Positions 36,009 through 44,013 of a DNA stretch of 64,000 bases are shown piece after piece. The DNA is taken from assembly GCA_030425425.1 (NCBI GenBank), contig JAUIAO010000005.1, forward strand, positions 1-64,000, in the 5' to 3' direction. Source of the DNA: Bacteroidia bacterium (lineage in GTDB: Bacteria > Bacteroidota > Bacteroidia > Cytophagales > Cyclobacteriaceae). Both the position numbers and the translations under genes were made by a program. Below the pieces are notes generated by a model. The model was given only the letters and a program-made list of their open reading frames with translations, made no database searches and was not told the origin of the DNA. Numbering within the stretch: position 1 is the stretch's first letter; each line of letters starts with the position of its first letter.

Positions 36009-37487
36009 ATGAACACAAAATTAATAACACTACTTGCTTTTATAGGAATGCTTTCTTCATGTCAGTTCAAGTCCAGAGATGTAGGTGATTCAGATGGAGG
36101 ATTCGATGAAAAATACAGGCCACAATATCACTTTACCCCTCCTGGTCAATGGATGAATGATCCAAATGGCATGGTTTATTATGAGGGTGAATATCATCTC
36201 TTTTACCAGCACTATCCGGATAGTAATGTCTGGGGGCCAATGCATTGGGGGCATGCAGTTTCTACTAATATGATCAATTGGGAACACTTACCCATCGCAC
36301 TTTATCCGGATTCTCTCGGGTATATTTTCAGTGGCAGTGCAGTTATTGATTGGAAAAATTCAAGTGGACTTGGTAGTGAAGAAAATCCACCAATGGTCGC
36401 CATTTTTACTTATCATGATCCTATAGGCGAAAAGAAAGGTAATATCGATTTTCAGACACAAGGAATCGCTTTTAGTCTTGATAAAGGTCGTACCTGGACA
36501 AAGTATGAAAATAATCCAGTACTATCCAATCCGGGAATCCGTGATTTTCGAGATCCGAAAGTTTCATGGTTCGAAGAATTTAATAAATGGATAATGATAC
36601 TGGCTGTAAAAGATCATGTTGAAATTTATTCATCGGATGATTTAATCAAATGGCAGAAAGAAAGTGAATTTGGACAAAATATTGGTGCACATGGTGGTGT
36701 TTGGGAGTGTCCTGATTTATTTCAGCTTACCGATAATAAGGGTGTAAAAAGATGGGTAATGTTGGTGAGTATAAATCCAGGAGGCCCTCAAGGAGGATCG
36801 GCAACACAGTATTTTATTGGAGGATTCAATGGCAAAAGCTTCACACCTGAAGACAGCTTGACGCGATGGATAGATTATGGTGCTGATAATTATGCGGGAG
36901 TCACTTGGTCCAATGTGCCAGAAAATGACGGTAGAAGACTGTTCTTGGGTTGGATGAGTAACTGGCAGTATTCACAAGTGGTTCCGACTTATAAGTGGAG
37001 AAGCGCCATGACATTGCCACGTGAATTAACCTTGAAAAATGGAAGGTTGTATAGCTATCCTGTTCTGGAGTTTAATGCCAAAATAGAAGTGGGTGAAAAT
37101 CTGACACAAGATAAATATGTATTGGAGGATATAACTTTTGGTTTAAGTATGGATGTTGAAACAGTTCAACCCTTTGAGTTGACTTTCAACAGTTCCTCTG
37201 ATGATGTCTTAAAAGTCGGTTTTAATGGGGAACAATTTTATCTGGATAGGACAAACGCTGGAATTGATTCTTTTCATCCTGATTTTGCAGCTATCCATTT
37301 TGCACCAAAGACAATGAGCGATAGATTAAAAGTTGAGTTATTTGTAGACACATCATCTATCGAAATATTCATCAATGGAGGAGAAATAGTAATAACGGAT
37401 TTGATTTTCCCAATTTCTCCATATAATGAACTTACTTTATCTGGGGTTAAACCACAGGATACTAAATATTTCAGAATTAAATTGTAG
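36009..37487 (+). CDS. GH32 lipoprotein, exo-type fructanase/invertase-like
   Basis: This 492-residue lipoprotein (signal ending LSSCQF) is the most canonical GH32 of the set: D51 in QWMNDPNG, D182 in FRDPKVSW and E233 in VWECPDLF. The propeller is followed directly by the C-terminal beta-sandwich (ELFVDTSSIEIFINGG). There is no inserted module and no T9SS tail, so it is probably membrane-anchored, facing the periplasm or surface. It would release fructose from imported oligosaccharides, feeding the sensor and the MFS porter. A strong terminator follows. Confidence 0.92.
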   Translation: MNTKLITLLAFIGMLSSCQFKSRDVGDSDGGFDEKYRPQYHFTPPGQWMNDPNGMVYYEGEYHLFYQHYPDSNVWGPMHWGHAVSTNMINWEHLPIALYPDSLGYIFSGSAVIDWKNSSGLGSEENPPMVAIFTYHDPIGEKKGNIDFQTQGIAFSLDKGRTWTKYENNPVLSNPGIRDFRDPKVSWFEEFNKWIMILAVKDHVEIYSSDDLIKWQKESEFGQNIGAHGGVWECPDLFQLTDNKGVKRWVMLVSINPGGPQGGSATQYFIGGFNGKSFTPEDSLTRWIDYGADNYAGVTWSNVPENDGRRLFLGWMSNWQYSQVVPTYKWRSAMTLPRELTLKNGRLYSYPVLEFNAKIEVGENLTQDKYVLEDITFGLSMDVETVQPFELTFNSSSDDVLKVGFNGEQFYLDRTNAGIDSFHPDFAAIHFAPKTMSDRLKVELFVDTSSIEIFINGGEIVITDLIFPISPYNELTLSGVKPQDTKYFRIKL

Positions 37488-37503
37488 TTTTTTCTTCATA
37501 ATG

Positions 37504-37528
37504 CTCGGGGCAATGTCCCGAGTTTTTT
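37504..37528 (+). terminator. Intrinsic terminator between the GH32 gene and fructokinase
   Basis: CTCGGG (37504-37509) pairs with CCCGAG (37517-37522), followed by six T. It lies 13 bp before the fructokinase ATG, so that gene is probably expressed by read-through or from its own promoter. Confidence 0.8.
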
Positions 37529-37540
37529 ACTAATTCTATC

Positions 37541-38428
37541 ATGAAAAAGGTTTTAGCATTTGGTGAAATCCTGTGGGATAAGATCGATGGTAAGTATCAT
37601 TTGGGTGGGGCTCCGCTCAATTTTGTGGCTCACGCCAAAAAATGCGGAATGCATTCAGGGATTGTTTCATGTGTTGGAAATGACGAACTAGGTGAAAATG
37701 CACTTAAGAAAGTCGATGAACTAGGCGTTTCTACGTCTCTAATTTTACGCAGAAATAAAAAAACAGGGGTTGTAAATGTTGAGATCAAAGATGGACAGCC
37801 AGAGTACGAGATTTTACGACCAAGAGCTTTTGACTATATAGATTTTGGACGTATTAATAAGTACTTAATTCATGAGTACAGTTACTTTTATTTCGGAAGT
37901 TTAATTCAAAGGAGTGATAGTTCAAGGGAAGCTCTATATCATATATTAGAGGAGTTTGAATTTGAAGAAGTGTTTTTTGATGTCAATCTGAGAAGGGATT
38001 GCTATTCTGCTGAAACCATTGAAACATCATTAAAATACTGTACAATTCTTAAAATTGGAGATGAAGAAATCACTACAGTTCAAGAGCTAATTCCTGAGCT
38101 AAAAGCAGATGATTTTGAAAGATTTTCAATCTTGGTAACTGAAAATTATCCGAATGTAAAGATCATCATCACGACAGCTGGTGCTGAAGGATCTTATATA
38201 TACGAACATGGAAAGCTTCACCATATACCTACTGAAGTAGTGAAAGTAGTCGATGCTGTTGGAGCAGGCGATTCATTTAGCGCCGCTTTTTTGACTAATT
38301 ATACTGAAACTAATGATGTCATTAAGGCGGCAACCATTGCCAATAAAGTAGGTGGATATGTGGCATCTCAAAGAGGTGCAATTCCTGTTTATTCTGATGA
38401 ATTGATTGGTCAGATTAGTTCATTTTGA
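37541..38428 (+). CDS. PfkB-family fructokinase
   Basis: This 295-residue ribokinase-type sugar kinase has an N-terminal FGEILWDKIDGKYHLGGAPLN in two blocks (sugar-binding Asp and the GGAP motif). Near the C-terminus is VDAVGAGDSFSAAF, with the anion hole and catalytic Asp of the PfkB family. As the last gene of the fructan locus it would phosphorylate imported fructose for glycolysis. The family position matches BT1757 in the Bacteroides thetaiotaomicron locus. It is cytoplasmic, with no signal peptide. Confidence 0.9.
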   Translation: MKKVLAFGEILWDKIDGKYHLGGAPLNFVAHAKKCGMHSGIVSCVGNDELGENALKKVDELGVSTSLILRRNKKTGVVNVEIKDGQPEYEILRPRAFDYIDFGRINKYLIHEYSYFYFGSLIQRSDSSREALYHILEEFEFEEVFFDVNLRRDCYSAETIETSLKYCTILKIGDEEITTVQELIPELKADDFERFSILVTENYPNVKIIITTAGAEGSYIYEHGKLHHIPTEVVKVVDAVGAGDSFSAAFLTNYTETNDVIKAATIANKVGGYVASQRGAIPVYSDELIGQISSF

Positions 38429-38458
38429 TACATAATTTCTGAAGCTAACAAATATCAA

Positions 38459-38504
38459 ATTTGAAAGATATTCATTAAGGTTCGAATCCCCACATCTTTC
38501 AAAT
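38459..38504. repeat. 11-bp inverted repeat around a tRNA-T-loop-like sequence
   Basis: ATTTGAAAGAT (38459-38469) pairs perfectly with ATCTTTCAAAT (38494-38504). The 24-nt loop contains GGTTCGAATCCCC, as in the T-arm of a tRNA, but no D-arm or anticodon arm is present upstream. It may terminate the fructokinase transcript or be a remnant of an attachment site. Confidence 0.45.
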
Positions 38505-38518
38505 AGGACGAATAAGCA

Positions 38519-38538
38519 AGGTGCGTGATTAGGTGCGT
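38519..38538. repeat. Direct repeats AGGTGCGT
   Basis: AGGTGCGT occurs at 38519-38526 and 38531-38538, spaced by 12 bp, between the two tRNA-end-like sequences and near the integrase gene. Short spaced repeats like this can be arm-type sites of a tyrosine integrase. Confidence 0.3.
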
Positions 38539-38584
38539 TTATATTTTCTATTGTTATAACTAATTGATATACAATGATATTTCA

Positions 38585-38628
38585 TGGGAGTTCGAATCCC
38601 TCCGAGCCGTAAGAAAATTAACTCGGAG
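38585..38628. other. tRNA 3'-end-like fragment, candidate attachment site
   Basis: GGGAGTTCGAATCCCTCCG at 38586-38604 followed by AGCCG looks like the T-arm and 3' acceptor strand of a tRNA, without the rest of the gene. CTCCGAG (38600-38606) also pairs with CTCGGAG (38622-38628). It sits about 20 bp beyond the stop codon of the tyrosine integrase, the usual place for an att site made of a tRNA end. The T-stem pairing is imperfect, so the call is tentative. Confidence 0.45.
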
Positions 38629-38646
38629 AATCTTAAAAAGGTGAAA

Positions 38647-39894
38647 TTAGTATTGATTAGATGCTTTCATGAAGTCAGAGCTCGCCAGAGTTTCCTTCAG
38701 TTTCTTCATGTCCTGGCTTACCTTCTCCTGTACCACTTTGGCATAAATCTGTGTGGTCTTTAGATTTTTATGTCCAAGCATTGATCCTACTGTTTCTATG
38801 GCAACACCATTGGAAAGAGTCACTGTTGTTGCGAAGGTATGTCTTGCCATGTGGAAAGTGATTTTCTTGTTTATCTCACAAATTGTTGCCAACTCTTTAA
38901 GATACGCATTCATATTTTGATTCGTGTAAACGGGAAGTAAAGACCCATCCTCGCTAAGCTCAGAATAGTGTGAATATTTCTCAATGATTTCTTTGGCAAT
39001 CGGCAATAGAGGAACGTTGGAGCTAGCTCCGGTCTTTGTTCTATCCACAAAGATCCAATATTCACCATCCAACCCCTTGGAAATATTGTCAATGGTAAGC
39101 TTCTTCACATCAACATATGAGAGTCCTGTATAGCAGCAGAACAGAAAGACATCTCTTACATGATCAAGGCGTTCAACTTGAATATCCTTTTTGTAAAGTC
39201 TTTGTAGTTCGTCTTTGGTTAGATATCCTTTTTTCACTTCGTTATAATGCATCTCATAACGAGCAAAAGGATCACTGTGAATCCAGTCATTCTTCACAGC
39301 AATAAGCACAATTTTCTTAAAGTACCTCAGGTATTTCATAGTGGTATTGTGACTTATTTTCTTTTCTGATTTCAGATAGAATTCAAACTCTGTGATGAAC
39401 TCATATTTCAATTCATTCAGGTTGATGTCATTTCGTCGGTACTTATGACTAAGGAATTTTTCTGTGTGATTCAGAGTAGTTTCATATCTCTTAAGGGTTC
39501 TTTCAGCATAACCATTACCAATCTGACTTTTGATTTGGTTGTTATGATATCGAAATAATTCCAGGAGTGAATGTTGTTTTGTTCCTTCTCCATTGTACAA
39601 GCTTTTTAATACCTGGGCTGAAATGAATTGCCTATTTTTCTCCAAATCATCATAGATACGCTCAATTTTCAATTTAATCTCAGCAAGTTTTCTGTTGAAC
39701 ATTCGAGCTTCCTCTGAATTACCCTTCATCTTACCAGAATTGACATTCCATTTTTCTGGCAATAATTTCTTTCCACTGGAAATCTCAGCACGTTTTCCAT
39801 CTACCGTTATTCTGATCATGATAGGAGCTTCACCTGTTTTTTTACTAATCCGATTATTGAGAAGCCAAAAGAGAATGCTAAAAGAATGATTCAT
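38647..39894 (-). CDS. Tyrosine recombinase/integrase (Bacteroidota type)
   Basis: This 415-residue phage-type integrase has an N-terminal arm-binding domain (ILFWLLNNRISKKTGEAPI, ITVDGKRAEIS), a SAM-like core-binding domain (LKRYETTLNHTEKFL) and a catalytic domain with CCYTGLSYVDV, HMARHTFATTV and nucleophile Tyr in TQIYAKV. In this family the position of the first catalytic Arg is atypical (TGLSY), as in many Bacteroides integrases. It would catalyse integration and excision of a genomic element. It lies between tRNA-end-like sequences and a GH30 gene that has lost its 5' half. No excisionase gene is adjacent; the nearest candidate is at 17.1 kb. Confidence 0.92.
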   Translation of the reverse strand: MNHSFSILFWLLNNRISKKTGEAPIMIRITVDGKRAEISSGKKLLPEKWNVNSGKMKGNSEEARMFNRKLAEIKLKIERIYDDLEKNRQFISAQVLKSLYNGEGTKQHSLLELFRYHNNQIKSQIGNGYAERTLKRYETTLNHTEKFLSHKYRRNDINLNELKYEFITEFEFYLKSEKKISHNTTMKYLRYFKKIVLIAVKNDWIHSDPFARYEMHYNEVKKGYLTKDELQRLYKKDIQVERLDHVRDVFLFCCYTGLSYVDVKKLTIDNISKGLDGEYWIFVDRTKTGASSNVPLLPIAKEIIEKYSHYSELSEDGSLLPVYTNQNMNAYLKELATICEINKKITFHMARHTFATTVTLSNGVAIETVGSMLGHKNLKTTQIYAKVVQEKVSQDMKKLKETLASSDFMKASNQY

Positions 39895-40015
39895 AATGAA
39901 TAATGATTTGTTATGTGCTATTATGATATAATGTGAAGGGAGTCAGGGATCGATTCCCTTATTAAATATACATAAAAAACACTAAAAAACATCATTTAAA
40001 GATAAATAAAGCAAT

Positions 40016-40044
40016 ATCGGTTAACACTTTTGTTGTTAACCGAT
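40016..40044. repeat. Perfect 11-bp inverted repeat upstream of the integrase
   Basis: ATCGGTTAACA (40016-40026) pairs with TGTTAACCGAT (40034-40044) around 7 nt. It lies about 120 bp upstream of the integrase start and about 120 bp before homology to GH30 begins. It may be an operator, an integrase-binding site or an end of the element. Confidence 0.45.
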
Positions 40045-40098
40045 CTGTTCACCAATATTATGAAAAAGTATGCAAGATTTGAAAAGTCGAGGCAATAA

Positions 40099-40131
40099 AA
40101 AACCCCTCATACATACAGTATAAAGGGTTTT
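40099..40131. terminator. Terminator-like hairpin at the element/GH30 junction
   Basis: AAAACCC (40099-40105) pairs with GGGTTTT (40125-40131) over a roughly 19-nt loop. It could terminate transcription on either strand. It lies immediately before the point where homology to the GH30 family starts. Confidence 0.4.
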
Positions 40132-41011
40132 GCATTTGTTTGGTACTCTATTAGTACACCCAGAAGCAGGAGATCTTGAGTTCCTTCATTCCCGTGATGG
40201 TAGCAATCCGCCGACTTCCGATCAGGTAAAGGCATTTTGGGATCCTTCTTCTAGTAGCTATGTGGGCGATGATACGAGTGTAGATAGGTTAGTAGCCGGA
40301 CATAGCTATTGGTCTAATAGTAGCATAGCCACGGGGATTGAAAACCGCGTAAAACTGAGATCTCGTCTCGATTCTTATGATGTAGATTTTTGGCAAACAG
40401 AATATAGCATATTGGGAGGGGATTATCTGGAAGGTAGATCAGAGGCTCAGCTAAAAGATATCGATTATGCGTTATGGCTTACCAGAATTATGCATTGGGA
40501 TATTTCCATTGCAAATGCTACTGGATGGTCATTCTGGACTTCACTGAGTTATCCTAAGTGGGCTGATCATAAATTTAGGTTTGGATTGCTCAATTGGTAC
40601 CCTGATAGTGAAAACCGTGACAATAGTTCGGGGACTATTGAAGAGACTAAAAATTTATGGGCGTTTGGTAATTTCAGTAGGTTTGTACGACCTGGATATC
40701 AAAGGATTGAGGTGGAAAACAATCTGTTTAGCACGGTAGAACTGCAAGCTGAAAACTTAATGGTGACGGGCTATATGTCTCCTGATCATCGGGAGGTGGT
40801 TCTTGTTTTTGTAAACTACTCATCTAAAGATGTTGATGTGCCAATTACGAATTACGCCGCAGAAGGAGGAGTCCGTTTCACGGATGATATAGTCACGACC
40901 TATACCACAGATCAGACGCGTAATCTTCTTCCAAAATCAGTAAGTATTGAGGATCTAAATATAAAAGCCAAATCAATTATTACCGTAGTGGGTACGATCA
41001 ACCAGCCTTAA
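40130..41011 (+). pseudogene. 5'-truncated GH30 glycoside hydrolase
   Basis: The open frame encodes about 293 residues from a TTG. From about 40160 it aligns by eye to the C-terminal part of the intact GH30 at 41013: EAGDLEFLHSRDG here against EAAKYQFLYERHG there, then AGHSYW against TGHSYF, and QTEYSIL against QTEYCIL. The whole N-terminal half of the barrel, including the signal peptide and the acid/base Glu, is missing; the nucleophile Glu in QTEYS is kept. The break falls next to an integrase and hairpins, so it was probably cut by insertion or deletion of a mobile element. It is unlikely to give an active enzyme. Confidence 0.8.
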
Positions 41012-41012
41012 A

Positions 41013-42536
41013 TTGAAGACCGTATTATTCATCATATTGAACTACTTATTGTTTTCCTTCGCGAGGAGTCAATCCATTACGATTGATGAAAAAATAAGGT
41101 ATCAAATTATAGATGGATTTGGAGCATCTGATGCATGGCGTACCCAGTTTGTAGGAAAGTACTGGCCAATAGAAAAACGTGAACAAATAGCTGAACTTCT
41201 ATTTAGCTCTGAACTGGATAAAAGTGGGAACCCGAAAGGAATCGGGCTTTCTATTTGGAGATACTACATTGGTACAGGAAGTGCTGAGTTGGGCGACAGC
41301 TCGGGCATCCAGAATGAGTGGAGACGGTCAGAATGCTTTCTGAATTCAGATGGCACATACGATTGGTCTAAAAATGGAGGACAAGACTGGTTTCTTAGAG
41401 CCGCTAAGGAATTCGGAGTTGATAAATTTATTGGTTTTTCTATTGCACCACCTGTTTTTATGTCTATTAATGGCAAGGGATTTTCTATCAAAAATGATCC
41501 GCGGATTAATGTACAACCAGGAAAATTGGATGATTATGCAGAATATCTGATAAAAGTATTGGAGTATTATAAGAATGAAGGGATAGCTTTTGATTATCTG
41601 AGTCCATTCAATGAACCTCAGTGGGATTGGTCCAAAGCGAGCCAGGAGGGTACGGCTGCAACTAATGAAGATATTTATTTATTTACTAAATACCTGTCAG
41701 AAGAACTTAAACACTCTAAGTTGACAACTAATCTGTTGCTTGGTGAGGCGGCTAAATATCAATTCCTTTATGAGAGGCACGGCGCAGCAGCTCAGGGAGA
41801 CCAAATAGATGTTTTCTTTAATCCAGAATCGGCTCTGTATCTTGGGGACTTGTCAAATGTGCTTACGATCATTACCGGACATAGCTATTTTACTTCCTGG
41901 CCTCCTTCTGTTCAGTATCAGGTTCGTCGGGATTTAAACTCAAAACTGAAAGAGTACCCTGGATTAGGGTTTTCACAAACGGAGTATTGCATCCTCGAAG
42001 AATCTCCAGAAATTGGTTCTGGACATAAACGCGATTTGGGCATGAATACGGCACTTTTTGTTGCACGGCTCATTCATTCTGATATTACAATAGCCCAGTC
42101 GAGAGGTTGGCAATGGTGGACAGCATTGTCCAATTCAGATTTTAAAGACGGTTTAATTTATCTGGATACCGGAAACCCTGATGATCTATTCGACCTGGAG
42201 AAAATGAAATATGATGGAAATTTTCATGAAAGTAAACTGCTCTGGGCCTTGGGCAATTATTCACGATTTGTTCGGTCAGGAATGGTCAGAATCCATACAA
42301 GCATTGATAAGGTATCTGGTGAGATCACAGCCTCGGCATATGCAGACAGTACGGGTCAAAAAGTCATGATTTTCACTAATCAGACGAAAGAAAAGCAGAA
42401 ACTAACATTGCCTGAAGGGTTTAAGGTTCATTCAATGTATTTGACGGATAAATGGCACGACCTGGACGAGGTTCGGAATGGTAATAAGAAGGTTATTTTA
42501 CCCTCAAGATCAATTTTAACAATTCTCGGTAATTAG
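41013..42536 (+). CDS. GH30-family glycoside hydrolase, secreted
   Basis: This 507-residue enzyme has a signal peptide (LKTVLFIILNYLLFSFARSQ) that begins at a TTG codon, one base after the preceding stop; no upstream ATG is available. The (beta/alpha)8 barrel shows IDGFGASDAW near the start, acid/base E201 in SPFNEPQWDW and nucleophile E324 in SQTEYCIL, followed by the beta-sandwich typical of GH30. The closest remembered relatives are endo-beta-1,6-galactanases and related 1,6-glycanases, but the substrate is not certain. It lies beside an MFS porter, a DUF5107 protein and a GH2, and duplicates the truncated gene before it. Confidence 0.85.
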   Translation: MKTVLFIILNYLLFSFARSQSITIDEKIRYQIIDGFGASDAWRTQFVGKYWPIEKREQIAELLFSSELDKSGNPKGIGLSIWRYYIGTGSAELGDSSGIQNEWRRSECFLNSDGTYDWSKNGGQDWFLRAAKEFGVDKFIGFSIAPPVFMSINGKGFSIKNDPRINVQPGKLDDYAEYLIKVLEYYKNEGIAFDYLSPFNEPQWDWSKASQEGTAATNEDIYLFTKYLSEELKHSKLTTNLLLGEAAKYQFLYERHGAAAQGDQIDVFFNPESALYLGDLSNVLTIITGHSYFTSWPPSVQYQVRRDLNSKLKEYPGLGFSQTEYCILEESPEIGSGHKRDLGMNTALFVARLIHSDITIAQSRGWQWWTALSNSDFKDGLIYLDTGNPDDLFDLEKMKYDGNFHESKLLWALGNYSRFVRSGMVRIHTSIDKVSGEITASAYADSTGQKVMIFTNQTKEKQKLTLPEGFKVHSMYLTDKWHDLDEVRNGNKKVILPSRSILTILGN

Positions 42537-42542
42537 AAATCT

Positions 42543-43964
42543 ATGTCACAGAAGCATCAGTACAATTTTACTTATTTGCTTGGGCTGGCACTCACTTCAG
42601 CACTCGGAGGATTCTTATTTGGATTTGACTGGGTAGTTATAGGTGGAGCTAAGCCGTTTTATGAATTATTTTTTAGTATTAAAGGAGATCCCACTCTCCA
42701 GGGCTGGGCGATGAGCAGTGCATTAGTAGGTTGCATAGGAGGTGCTATGATATCAGGAATTCTATCTGATAAATATGGACGTAAGCAACCATTGATTCTG
42801 GCGGCAGTATTATTCACCATTTCGGCATATGGGAGTGGTGCCACTGATGATTATTCTTTTTTCATAATATATCGTGTAATTGGCGGTATAGGAATAGGCA
42901 TGGCCTCTGCATTGTCTCCACTTTACATAGCGGAAATTTCTCCAGCAATATACCGCGGAAGGTTAGTGGCTCTCAATCAACTGACCATCGTAATCGGTAT
43001 TCTAGCTGCTCAGATTTGTAATTATTTCATCGCAGAGCCTATACCTGAAGGGGCTACAGAAAGTGCCATATTAAACTCATGGAATGGCACATCTGGTTGG
43101 CGATGGATGTTTTGGGCTGAGCTGATACCTGCCGGGGCATTTTTCTTCCTTATGTTTTTAGTACCTAAAAGCCCTCGGTTCCTCGCAAAAGCCAATAAAG
43201 TGGACAAGGCTCAGGAAATACTCGCACGAATTGGTGGTGAAATTTATGCACAACAGGAGATTACAGGTATAGAGCAAAGTTTGCAGCAGAATGATCAAAA
43301 GGTACATTGGGGAGAATTGGTAAAAGGCAAAATGAGGCCTGTCATGTTGATTGGGATTGTTCTGGCGATTTTTCAGCAATGGTGTGGAATTAATATCATT
43401 TTCAACTACGCAGAGGAGGTATTTACTTCTGCAGGCTATAGCGTGAGCGACATGCTTTTCAATATTGTCATTACAGGAAGTGTCAATTTGGTGTTTACAC
43501 TGGTGGCGATGCGAGCTGTGGACAATTTAGGAAGAAGAAAACTCATGCTCCTTGGCTCTGGTGGTTTGGCGATAATCTACATGATACTGGGTACTAGTTA
43601 CTATGCGGGATGGTCAGGATTGCCAATTCTCATATTGGTGGTAACTGCCATTGCTATTTATGCTATGTCACTGGCTCCCGTTACCTGGGTGGTTATTTCA
43701 GAAATATTTCCAAATCGTGTTAGGGGAGTAGCGGTATCAGTAGCTACATTTTCTCTTTGGATTGCATCATTTATACTCACTTTCTCCTTTCCTATATTAA
43801 ACAATTGGTTGGATTCTTATGGTACATTTTGGGTATATAGCGGGATCAGCGTGCTTGGTTTTCTTTTCGTACGTGCAAAACTTCCGGAAACCAAAGGTAA
43901 ATCATTGGAGGAGATAGAAATGGAGCTTGGTGTAAGTGCCAATCCAAAACAAAAAACATTGTAA
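42543..43964 (+). CDS. MFS sugar porter (proton symporter type)
   Basis: This 473-residue, 12-helix sugar porter has GGFLFGFDWVVIGGA, DKYGRKQPL, YIAEISPAIYRGRLVALNQL in two blocks, PKSPRFLA, QQWCGINIIFNYAEEV, DNLGRRKLM and the terminal PETKGKSLEEIE. It is of the same family as the porter at 22508 but clearly diverged. It starts 6 bp after the GH30 stop, so it is in the same operon and likely imports the monosaccharide released by the GH30/GH2 enzymes, for example galactose, arabinose or xylose. Confidence 0.9.
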   Translation: MSQKHQYNFTYLLGLALTSALGGFLFGFDWVVIGGAKPFYELFFSIKGDPTLQGWAMSSALVGCIGGAMISGILSDKYGRKQPLILAAVLFTISAYGSGATDDYSFFIIYRVIGGIGIGMASALSPLYIAEISPAIYRGRLVALNQLTIVIGILAAQICNYFIAEPIPEGATESAILNSWNGTSGWRWMFWAELIPAGAFFFLMFLVPKSPRFLAKANKVDKAQEILARIGGEIYAQQEITGIEQSLQQNDQKVHWGELVKGKMRPVMLIGIVLAIFQQWCGINIIFNYAEEVFTSAGYSVSDMLFNIVITGSVNLVFTLVAMRAVDNLGRRKLMLLGSGGLAIIYMILGTSYYAGWSGLPILILVVTAIAIYAMSLAPVTWVVISEIFPNRVRGVAVSVATFSLWIASFILTFSFPILNNWLDSYGTFWVYSGISVLGFLFVRAKLPETKGKSLEEIEMELGVSANPKQKTL

Positions 43965-44013
43965 ATGAGTGTCTTCAGCTAGTCTGTAGACTTTCAATAA
44001 AACTATTAAAACG

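Noticed and set aside
38580-38612. Complete tRNA gene
   Set aside because: Only a T-arm and acceptor-like 3' end are present; no D-arm, anticodon arm or 5' acceptor strand upstream.
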